Below, one piece after another: positions 5,821 through 11,607 of a stretch of 12,875 nucleotides of DNA (positions are counted from its first letter, which is position 1; every line of letters starts with the position of its first letter). The notes under the pieces were generated by a model. The model worked only from the letters and a program-made list of their open reading frames with translations. It had not been told where the DNA came from and made no database searches. Source of the DNA: Bdellovibrionales bacterium (lineage in GTDB: Bacteria > Bdellovibrionota > Bacteriovoracia > Bacteriovoracales > Bacteriovoracaceae); contig DAOVTR010000012.1 of assembly GCA_030633015.1 (NCBI GenBank), positions 1 to 12,875 of the forward strand, read 5' to 3'. A program made the translations under genes and the position numbers.

Positions 5821-6138
5821 ATGAGTACTACCCAAGATGTTAATAATGAAATTGTTATATGTTATGTTTGCAAAAAGCATTTAGACTTTGAGCCAGAACA
5901 AAAAATTTCAAGACAAGAGGAGTGCGTATATTGCCGCGCAAGTTTAAGATGCTGCCGTATGTGCTATTTTTTCAGCACAAACGTCTACAACGAATGCCGC
6001 GAACCAAATGCAGAAAGAACTCTAGACAAAGAGAGAATTAATTTTTGCAGCTATTTTCAACTTCGTAGCGGGGACTCTGATAATGAAACAAAACTTAAAG
6101 AAACAACATCTGCTGCAGATGCACTATTTAAAAACTAA
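5821..6138 (+). CDS. Small nine-cysteine probable zinc-binding protein
   Basis: A 105-residue soluble protein with cysteines at 14, 17, 35, 38, 44, 45, 48, 59 and 76. The order is CxxC (CYVC), a second CxxC (CVYC), CCRMC, then single cysteines in NECREP and NFCSYF. Two CxxC knuckles plus later cysteines suggest one or two structural zinc sites of rubredoxin/zinc-ribbon style; an Fe-S site is less likely but possible. There is no signal peptide. The last 25 residues are polar and low in complexity. The ATG is 2 nt after the upstream stop, and AAGGAA of the SD lies in the end of that gene, so translation is probably coupled. greA follows after 11 nt. Placement with greA hints at a role in transcription or RNA-polymerase upkeep, but this is inference from position only. 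Confidence 0.82.
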   Translation: MSTTQDVNNEIVICYVCKKHLDFEPEQKISRQEECVYCRASLRCCRMCYFFSTNVYNECREPNAERTLDKERINFCSYFQLRSGDSDNETKLKETTSAADALFKN

Positions 6139-6149
6139 AATGGAGAGAC

Positions 6150-6620
6150 ATGAGTAAACCAATTACCATCGCTGGAAAAAATAAAATTGAAAAAGAACTT
6201 GAACACTTGATCAAAGTTGAAAGAGCAGAGTTACAAAGAGCCATTGCTGAAGCAAGAGCGCAGGGTGATCTCAGCGAAAATGCTGATTACAAATTTGCAA
6301 AGGAAAAACAATCACATGTTGAAGGCAAGATCAAACAACTTCAAGGAATTCTAGCAAACTGTCGAGAAATCAATGTCAGTGAAATTAGAAATGAAAAAAT
6401 TGTCTTTGGTGCTACAGTAACTTTATACGATGATTCAAAATCTTGCAGCGTAACATATCAAGTTGTAGGAGACGATGAAGCCGATATTAAAATAAACAAA
6501 ATTTCATATAATAGTCCACTAGGAAAAGCATTAATGGGGAAAGAAGATGGTGATGCTATCACTGTAAAAGCCCCAAAAGGAGACAGAGAATACGAAATTG
6601 AATCAATTAAGTATATCTAA
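6150..6620 (+). CDS. greA: Transcription elongation factor GreA
   Basis: GreA enters the secondary channel of RNA polymerase and stimulates cleavage of the 3' end of the nascent RNA, which rescues backtracked complexes. The N-terminal coiled coil covers about residues 8-75. Its tip, ARAQGDLSENADY (35-47), holds the acidic pair D40 and E43 that help place the catalytic Mg2+. The C-terminal FKBP-like domain contains the signature SPLGKALMGKEDGDAITVKAP (121-141). Length (156 aa) is typical. SD GGAG is 4 nt before the ATG. It is the last gene of the 5312-6620 cluster. No convincing hairpin terminator follows; only the weak element TAACTG-N7-CAGTTA at 6637-6655 is seen. Confidence 0.97.
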   Translation: MSKPITIAGKNKIEKELEHLIKVERAELQRAIAEARAQGDLSENADYKFAKEKQSHVEGKIKQLQGILANCREINVSEIRNEKIVFGATVTLYDDSKSCSVTYQVVGDDEADIKINKISYNSPLGKALMGKEDGDAITVKAPKGDREYEIESIKYI

Positions 6621-6682
6621 TCTCCCAAACCCAGATTAACTGATCCTAACAGTTACGCATTATAAACAATTTAAAGATAAAG

Positions 6683-6717
6683 TTTTTTTATTCAAACAAC
6701 TGTATTATAATTAAGTC
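6683..6717 (+). promoter_or_regulatory. Promoter giving a probable leaderless mRNA
   Basis: A perfect TATAAT at 6706-6711 is followed by only 6 nt before the ATG at 6718. Initiation 6-8 nt after the -10 would put the first nucleotide on or beside the start codon. A T-run (6683-6689) occupies the -35 position; it is a poor TTGACA match. No Shine-Dalgarno sequence precedes the ATG, which agrees with a leaderless start. Confidence 0.55.
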
Positions 6718-7161
6718 ATGATTAAATTAGAATTTACAAAATCTCCAGACAGTGAAATTTTAGGTATTCAAAAAAGACCTGCATCATCAATTACAATTGG
6801 ATCTTCACACCAGGCTGATATTGTAATATTTGATCAAGCACTTAAAAACCTCCATCTTTCGCTTTTCGTACTTGATAATAACATGTGGATTAAAAACTTT
6901 TCTAATGTTGACTTCTATCACTCTAATAACAAAAAAATATCAGGAAAGAAAATCCATCAGGTAAATTCAATCATTTCAATAGGATCTACAGAGTTTAAGA
7001 TACTGGACTATAAAGGTTATGAGATCATTGATCATACTGAACAACTAAAAGAACAATATAAAACTATTTTATCCACCAATCCCGATCAATTTAAAATTAT
7101 CCAAAAAATAGAGGCTGAACTTTTTGCACTTCACAAGTTAGAAAAAAAGAAACGTGTTTAA
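6718..7161 (+). CDS. Degenerate FHA-domain protein
   Basis: Residues 1-100 fit a forkhead-associated beta-sandwich. They show ITIGSSHQADIVIFDQALKN (25-44), then LHLSLFVLDNNMWIKNF, and the late strands KKIHQVNSIISIGSTEFKI (77-95). FHA domains bind phosphothreonine peptides through a Gly-Arg and a Ser-x-x-His pair. Here the positions read Gly-Ser (28-29) and Lys/Asn-Leu-His (43-46), so the phospho-binding Arg and Ser are gone while His46 remains. Binding may be lost or phosphate-independent. The last 45 residues form a charged, probably helical tail ending KLEKKKRV. The 147-aa protein has no signal peptide. The next gene, a hydrolase, overlaps it by 8 nt, so the two are likely co-translated. 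Confidence 0.68.
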   Translation: MIKLEFTKSPDSEILGIQKRPASSITIGSSHQADIVIFDQALKNLHLSLFVLDNNMWIKNFSNVDFYHSNNKKISGKKIHQVNSIISIGSTEFKILDYKGYEIIDHTEQLKEQYKTILSTNPDQFKIIQKIEAELFALHKLEKKKRV

Positions 7162-8044
7162 AAAAAACCATCCATCATATTTAAAAGTATCTGACGGTAA
7201 AAGAATTTTTTTTAACACTAATTACTCACCTGCTAAATATGACCCCGACATACCAACCCTGTTTTTCAACTATGGTCTTGTTTGTAATAATCATCACTGG
7301 AGCAAACAGCTAAAAGAATTTGACAAACGTGGCTATAATTTAATTATTCATGACTATCGAGGGCACTATAACTCATCACCTCTTGATGATATTAGCAATG
7401 ATTGTACTTTTGAAAATATATCTTCAGATCTCTTTCAATTAACTCAGTTTTTAAAACTTAAAAATATTATTATGCTTGGCCATAGCATGGGGGTAAATAT
7501 TACTCTCGAATTTTGCAAAAGCTATCCTGAAGCAGTAAAAAAACAAATACTAATTTCGGGGTCAGTTCATCCTCCCAAAAACATTATGATGGACTCATCT
7601 ATTATGAACTATATCGCCCCTGTTTTCGAATGGTTTTCAACTCAATTTCCAGAAGTTCTAAGTGAAGTTTGGGTGAAAGCTTACATGAATCCCTTAATCA
7701 AAAGAGGAATTCATATTGGCGGATTTAATACCCAAACTGTACCAGAAGAATTTGTTGAACTATATTTAAAAAAAATTGGCGAATTAAATCCACAAATTTT
7801 CTTCAAACTATTCAATGAAATGCATCGGCATAAAATTGCTCATGATCTCAAAAATATAAAGACTCATTCACTTGTTATTGCCGGGGAGGAAGATAAGGTA
7901 ATCCCTCTACATATTCAAAGCCATATACATGACCAATTACCAAACTCAGAATTATACGTCGTTAAATTTGGATCTCACGTATGCCAAACAGATTTTCCAG
8001 AAACAGTTAATGAAAGAATTAATCTTTTTATTTGCGACTCTTAA
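7154..8044 (+). CDS. Alpha/beta hydrolase (GTG start)
   Basis: Predicted serine hydrolase of the alpha/beta fold; substrate unknown. The nucleophile elbow is GHSMG (109-113) with Ser111. The oxyanion-side HDYRG is at 66-70, the probable acid Asp247 lies in GEEDKVIP, and the probable catalytic His275 is in FGSHVCQTDFPE. A cap region spans about 140-230. At 296 residues it has the usual size for this class (esterase, lipase or peptidase-like). There is no signal peptide. It starts with GTG inside the end of the FHA gene with an A-rich, SD-less upstream region, so it probably depends on translational coupling. Its TAA overlaps the TAA of the convergent gene through a shared TTAA. Confidence 0.9.
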   Translation: MFKKNHPSYLKVSDGKRIFFNTNYSPAKYDPDIPTLFFNYGLVCNNHHWSKQLKEFDKRGYNLIIHDYRGHYNSSPLDDISNDCTFENISSDLFQLTQFLKLKNIIMLGHSMGVNITLEFCKSYPEAVKKQILISGSVHPPKNIMMDSSIMNYIAPVFEWFSTQFPEVLSEVWVKAYMNPLIKRGIHIGGFNTQTVPEEFVELYLKKIGELNPQIFFKLFNEMHRHKIAHDLKNIKTHSLVIAGEEDKVIPLHIQSHIHDQLPNSELYVVKFGSHVCQTDFPETVNERINLFICDS

Positions 8045-9273
8045 GACACTCTTTTATAATCAAGCAACCTTTTAAATAGCCTTTCCATAGCCGATTCAAG
8101 CTGTGCTTTTTTGTACTCTTGATGAGACGATCGTCCGACTGTATTTTCTTCATGAGATTGCTGGTCAACAACTTGAATTTCAAACGGGTAAAAAAATCTG
8201 ATTTCACCCGCGATTAAAGACATATTCATGGACATTATTTTTTTAACCAATTTATCATCGGGAGTTTTTAATGCTTTTGCAGACTTTCTCAAGTCTTGAA
8301 ATTCATGAAAAAAAGGATTGATATATTTAATCAACTGTCTGCATGTAAACTGAATGGACTTATAATATTTAGCAGTATGTAAATTGTGGCCAATTTCTTT
8401 ATCATCTGAAGAACATTCATCAGACTCTCTCTCCATTGCTTGAAGCAACCGATCTTCTGATAAATGATTTCTTATGGCAAGCTTTAAGAGCTGCTTATGA
8501 CGAGACTTAAACTTGTCCAAATTAACAAGCGTATTAAGGGACCGACTAGGCTTTACATTTTGGGGAATAATAATATTTTTTTCCAACAAAAACTTAACGA
8601 CTCTCAAAGTGTCAAATCTGTTTATTGTGACAAATCTAACACCTACTCTATCAAATAACTCTTCTGCTACATTTTCAACTTTATGCAAAAGTTTTATAAT
8701 AACACTATCTCTAGACTTTTTGTCTTTTGTTTCAAAATTAATAAGTTCAATTCTATCTTGCTCACTAACACCAAGATATAATCTATTATCAGAATCCCTT
8801 TTTATATGACGATAAAACCTATCAAAAATTTGCGTTTGAATTACTGAAAAATATTTGCTTCTTAAATCTTTATCGACATGTAGCACCGTATGCATAACTT
8901 TTAAAACAATTTCGGCCCAAAGCCTTTCCTCTGCATTACTGTTTTCGGTTGAGGCTAAGATAAAAAGATCATTAATTTCATTAACCATGTAGAGAGAATT
9001 AGGAATTTTAAAATCTAAACCTGATGGATTACCTTCAATCAAAAAATATCGACGAATAAACTGAAGCGCCTCTTGAAAGTTTCCAAATAACTCTGCTGTT
9101 GACACAGGATCCTCTGGATCAAAACCATAACCTTTTAAAAAATTTTTTCCTGCCTCTTTGTTTTGAAGCCTTCCTACAAAAGATTTAGTGTCGAGTGATG
9201 ACTTTCCATCAAGGACAACTCCCAACATATTCCAGTCGAAAAAATATTTTGATAAATAACTTGGTCTTTCCAT
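8041..9273 (-). CDS. 410-aa protein with RelA/SpoT-like nucleotidyltransferase remnants
   Basis: I know no assigned function; the type recalls a family of unknown role in delta-proteobacteria and Bdellovibrio. The second half carries, in the right order, segments that echo the RelA/SpoT synthetase fold. SVIIKLLHKVE (190-200) precedes ELFDRVGVRFVT (205-216), compare the D-x-x-(A/G)-x-R strand with the Mg-binding Asp. YYKSIQFTCR (303-312) compares with GY-x-S-IH. FEIQVVD (364-370) compares with VEIQIRT and its catalytic Glu, and GRSSHQEYKKAQ (380-391) with the G-AAHW-YK end. The His of the fourth motif is Gln308. The first half (1-180) is helical and unplaced. There is no signal peptide or membrane segment. 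The start has no SD but a TATAAA 6 nt upstream. The fold call is inference. Confidence 0.8.
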   Translation of the reverse strand: MERPSYLSKYFFDWNMLGVVLDGKSSLDTKSFVGRLQNKEAGKNFLKGYGFDPEDPVSTAELFGNFQEALQFIRRYFLIEGNPSGLDFKIPNSLYMVNEINDLFILASTENSNAEERLWAEIVLKVMHTVLHVDKDLRSKYFSVIQTQIFDRFYRHIKRDSDNRLYLGVSEQDRIELINFETKDKKSRDSVIIKLLHKVENVAEELFDRVGVRFVTINRFDTLRVVKFLLEKNIIIPQNVKPSRSLNTLVNLDKFKSRHKQLLKLAIRNHLSEDRLLQAMERESDECSSDDKEIGHNLHTAKYYKSIQFTCRQLIKYINPFFHEFQDLRKSAKALKTPDDKLVKKIMSMNMSLIAGEIRFFYPFEIQVVDQQSHEENTVGRSSHQEYKKAQLESAMERLFKRLLDYKRVS

Positions 9274-9289
9274 ATTACTTTTATATAAA
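9261..9289 (+). promoter_or_regulatory. Overlapping divergent promoters sharing TTTATATAAA
   Basis: For pgpA, TTGGTC (9261-9266), a 17-nt spacer and TATAAA (9284-9289) give a start near 9296, leaving the SD GAGGAAG (9302-9308) in a short leader. The palindrome TTTATATAAA (9280-9289) also gives TATAAA on the minus strand (9285-9280), just 6 nt before the ATG of the 410-aa gene, so that mRNA may be leaderless. The two -10 boxes overlap, so the genes probably compete for polymerase. Confidence 0.5.
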
Positions 9290-9314
9290 TTAATTACCTA
9301 CGAGGAAGTCTTAT

Positions 9315-9800
9315 ATGAAACCAAAACTCACTGACCCTAAAATTGCTTTTCTTACTTTTTTAGGTGTCGGATTTGTTCCCAAGGCCCCCGGTACTGCTGG
9401 TAGTTTAGTTGTAGTACCATTTCTATACTTACTTGGACAATTAAATCTTCCAATGATCTACATCATAACTCCAATAATCGTGCTGACAATTATCTCATGC
9501 GTTATTGCAAATCTTTCCCAAAAAAAATATAAAACTCAAGATCCTTCTTGGATAATTATTGATGAAATAATAGGCATGTTGACTGCTTGGGTAATTGTTC
9601 CAACTGACAAAATCGCTACAATAATTATAATATTTATAACGTTCAGATTTTTTGACATTATTAAAATTTTTCCTGCAAATATTATTGATAAAAAATTAAA
9701 AAATGGAATTGGAGTAATTTTGGATGATGTTGTAAGCGGAATATACGCAGGAGGCTTAACTTTAATATTAATCAGATATTTTCCTTATTATCTCGCTTGA
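9315..9800 (+). CDS. pgpA: Phosphatidylglycerophosphatase A
   Basis: Inner-membrane phosphatase that removes phosphate from phosphatidylglycerol phosphate to give phosphatidylglycerol, the last step of that branch of phospholipid synthesis. The family landmarks are clear: GFVPKAPGTAGSL (19-31), the acidic DPSWIIIDEIIGM (76-88), and FRFFDIIKIFPANIIDKK (110-127) followed by KNGIGVILDDVVSGIYAGG (129-147). Hydrophobic spans at about 32-40, 47-66, 80-96, 100-113 and 142-158 agree with an integral membrane enzyme. Length (161 aa) is normal. The start is supported by GAGGAAG 6 nt before the ATG. It is divergent from the 410-aa gene. The stop codon runs directly into a pair of ACTTACGCA repeats. Confidence 0.95.
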   Translation: MKPKLTDPKIAFLTFLGVGFVPKAPGTAGSLVVVPFLYLLGQLNLPMIYIITPIIVLTIISCVIANLSQKKYKTQDPSWIIIDEIIGMLTAWVIVPTDKIATIIIIFITFRFFDIIKIFPANIIDKKLKNGIGVILDDVVSGIYAGGLTLILIRYFPYYLA

Positions 9801-9819
9801 CTTACGCAACACTTACGCA
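9800..9819 (+). repeat. Direct repeat ACTTACGCA x2, 11-bp period
   Basis: ACTTACGCA occurs at 9800-9808 and 9811-9819, so the copies lie on the same face of the helix one turn apart. A third TTACGCAT occurs at 6653-6660, in the gap after greA. Helical phasing is typical of direct-repeat regulator sites, but two short copies could be chance. Confidence 0.4.
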
Positions 9820-9992
9820 TATCCTTTATAAATATTAAATATTAATTAAAAATATTAATCGCTTTACAAATAAATAACAATATTTTCAAGTGGTTAACGT
9901 TTTAAAATATATATATAAATGGATTTGATAATAGGGAACTTGATTAGTCATCTATTAATAGAGTAAAAATATACAGTAAATAAGGAGACAAA
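9820..9992 (+). promoter_or_regulatory. AT-rich recA upstream region
   Basis: The 192-bp gap before recA holds iterated AATATTAA-type runs (about 9831-9858), an alternating TA tract (9907-9917), and the recA ribosome site AAGGAG (9982-9987) 5 nt before the ATG. I find no convincing -35/-10 pair. I also see no perfect copy of the Bdellovibrio LexA box TTAC-N3-GTAA. No small gene is apparent. Confidence 0.4.
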
Positions 9993-11087
9993 ATGATTAC
10001 AACAAATATTTCAACAGATAAAAACAAAGGAAAGGCCCTGGATCTTGCCCTCTCAACTATTGAAAAACAATTTGGAAAAGGGGCAATCATGAAATTAGGG
10101 GGCGATAATATAACGAGATCAGCTCCATCTATACCAACAGGTTGCCTTGGATTAGATATTGCTCTTGGAATTGGTGGAATTCCTCAAGGAAGAGTTGTGG
10201 AAGTTTTTGGCCCAGAATCATCTGGAAAAACAACTCTTACTCTTCATGTTGCTGCTGAATGCCAAAAAAAGGGTGGAACTGTTGCCTTTATTGATGCTGA
10301 ACATGCTCTTGATACGGCCTATGCAACAAAACTTGGCGTTGATATACCTAATTTATTAATCTCACAACCTGATAGTGGAGAGCAAGCACTAGAGATCACA
10401 GATATGCTTGTCAGATCAGGAGCAGTAGATCTTTTAATTATTGATTCTGTTGCTGCACTTACTCCAAAAGCAGAAATTGAAGGAGATATGGGTGACTCGC
10501 ATATGGGACTTCAAGCAAGACTCATGTCTCAGGCCCTTAGAAAACTTACAGGATCAATTTCAAAATCAAACACTACGATTATCTTTATTAACCAACTAAG
10601 AATGAAAATTGGTGTTATGTTTGGAAATCCAGAAACGACAACAGGAGGAAACGCTTTAAAATTTTATGCCTCTGTTAGAATTGATATTAGAAGAATCGGA
10701 GCAATAAAAGATGGTGATGAAATAGTTGGCAATAGAACCAGAATTAAAGTTGTAAAAAATAAAGTCGCACCTCCGTTTAAGAGTGTTGAATTTGATATTA
10801 TGTTCAATAAAGGTATTTCAAAAACTGGAGATATTTTAGATTTAGCTGTTGCAAATGGCATTGTTGAAAAAGCAGGTGCGTGGTTTTCCTACAATAATGG
10901 AAAAGTTGGCCAAGGAAGAGAAAACTCTAAGAAATTTTTAGATGATAATCCTGAAATTTTAGAAGAAATTACTGAGAAGATTCTTCAAAAATTTGATTTG
11001 GCTCCAGAGCCTTTTGAAAAAGTTAATGAAAAGACTGGCGAAATTTCTCTTGATGACACAAAAAAATCGAAGAAAAAACTTCAATAA
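9993..11087 (+). CDS. recA: Recombinase A
   Basis: ATP-dependent strand-exchange protein that coats single-stranded DNA, pairs it with homologous duplex and promotes LexA self-cleavage. The Walker A motif is GPESSGKTT (73-81), the catalytic glutamate is in FIDAEHALD (99-107, E103), and Walker B is LLIIDS (147-152). Loop L1 carries [12 protein letters not shown] (161-172). Loop L2 is [20 protein letters not shown] (199-218), with the ATP-sensing Gln201. The C-terminal domain ends in an acidic/basic tail (342-364), which in other RecA proteins modulates DNA entry. At 364 residues it is full length. The start follows AAGGAG by 5 nt. recX begins in its stop codon. No intein or frameshift is present. 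Confidence 0.99.
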   Translation: MITTNISTDKNKGKALDLALSTIEKQFGKGAIMKLGGDNITRSAPSIPTGCLGLDIALGIGGIPQGRVVEVFGPESSGKTTLTLHVAAECQKKGGTVAFIDAEHALDTAYATKLGVDIPNLLISQPDSGEQALEITDMLVRSGAVDLLIIDSVAALTPKAEIEGDMGDSHMGLQARLMSQALRKLTGSISKSNTTIIFINQLRMKIGVMFGNPETTTGGNALKFYASVRIDIRRIGAIKDGDEIVGNRTRIKVVKNKVAPPFKSVEFDIMFNKGISKTGDILDLAVANGIVEKAGAWFSYNNGKVGQGRENSKKFLDDNPEILEEITEKILQKFDLAPEPFEKVNEKTGEISLDDTKKSKKKLQ

Positions 11088-11548
11088 TGCAAAAAAAGAG
11101 TGCTTATTCAAGTGCAGTTATAATCCTTTCAGATCGAGATCATTCCGAATTCTCTTTAATAAATAAATTAAAACAAAGAGGATTCGGAATAGAAGAAATC
11201 AATAAGAGTATTATAAAATTAAAGTCTTTAAGCCTTTTTTCACAAGATAATTATAAAAAATCTAAAATTAAGCAACTTATGAATAAAAACTTTTCGAAAT
11301 CATATATTATTCAAAAACTAAGATCTGAACAGATTCATGCCACAGAATATGATATTGAAGATATTTTTCATGAAAATAATACATGTGAAATTGATCAGGT
11401 CAATATACTAATTAAAAAAAAATATGATCTTTTAAAGGATAAAATTGAACAAGGACCTGAAAAATTAATTAAAAAAATACAATTTTATCTTAACAGCAAA
11501 GGCCATAACCCAAATAATTATAGAGAAATGATAAAAAATCATATTTAA
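11087..11548 (+). CDS. recX: RecX-family regulator of RecA
   Basis: Small helical protein that binds RecA filaments and limits RecA activity. The 153-residue, lysine-rich protein follows the RecX pattern of three-helix repeats. AVIILSDRDHSEFSLINKLKQ (10-30) matches the A-x-x-x-L-x-x-R-x-x-S/E-x-x-L start. GFGIEEINKSIIKLKSLSLF (32-51) and the repeat FSKSYIIQKLRSEQI (69-83) with TEYDIEDIF (86-94) follow. The strongest support is position: the ATG overlaps the recA TAA as TAATG, a classic coupling arrangement. It has no SD of its own beyond the recA end. Sequence alone is divergent, so the call rests on both pattern and context. Confidence 0.85.
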   Translation: MQKKSAYSSAVIILSDRDHSEFSLINKLKQRGFGIEEINKSIIKLKSLSLFSQDNYKKSKIKQLMNKNFSKSYIIQKLRSEQIHATEYDIEDIFHENNTCEIDQVNILIKKKYDLLKDKIEQGPEKLIKKIQFYLNSKGHNPNNYREMIKNHI

Positions 11549-11565
11549 AAACTACCTTTTTTTTT
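11528..11565 (+). terminator. Weak candidate terminator at the end of recX
   Basis: ATGAT (11528-11532) and ATCAT (11538-11542) can pair as a 5-bp stem overlapping the recX end, and nine T residues follow at 11557-11565. The stem is short and AT-only except for one pair, and the T-run is 14 nt away, so termination here is doubtful. Confidence 0.22.
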
Positions 11566-11571
11566 ATTAAA

Positions 11572-11607
11572 TTTTCATTTTTACTGCTTTGTGATATGTT
11601 TTTGTTT
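11572..11607 (+). promoter_or_regulatory. Candidate promoter for the solute-binding lipoprotein, possibly leaderless
   Basis: TTTTCA (11572-11577), a 17-nt spacer and TATGTT (11595-11600) match the -35/-10 pattern at 4 of 6 positions each. Initiation about 7 nt later falls at the ATG at 11608. No Shine-Dalgarno site is present before either this ATG or the in-frame ATG at 11596. Confidence 0.35.

Noticed and set aside
6637..6655. Intrinsic terminator after greA
   Set aside because: TAACTG and CAGTTA can form only a 6-bp stem with a 7-nt loop, and the next T-run starts about 28 nt later. This is too weak and too far.
9826..9860. AATATTAA iterations before recA as an origin-type repeat or CRISPR-like array
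   Set aside because: The units are short, irregular and purely A/T, with no unique spacers and no DnaA boxes. Ordinary AT-rich promoter DNA explains them.
9864..9874. LexA box upstream of recA
   Set aside because: TTACAAATAAA resembles one half of the Bdellovibrio-type TTAC-N3-GTAA, but the second half does not match. No other copy is seen in the gap.
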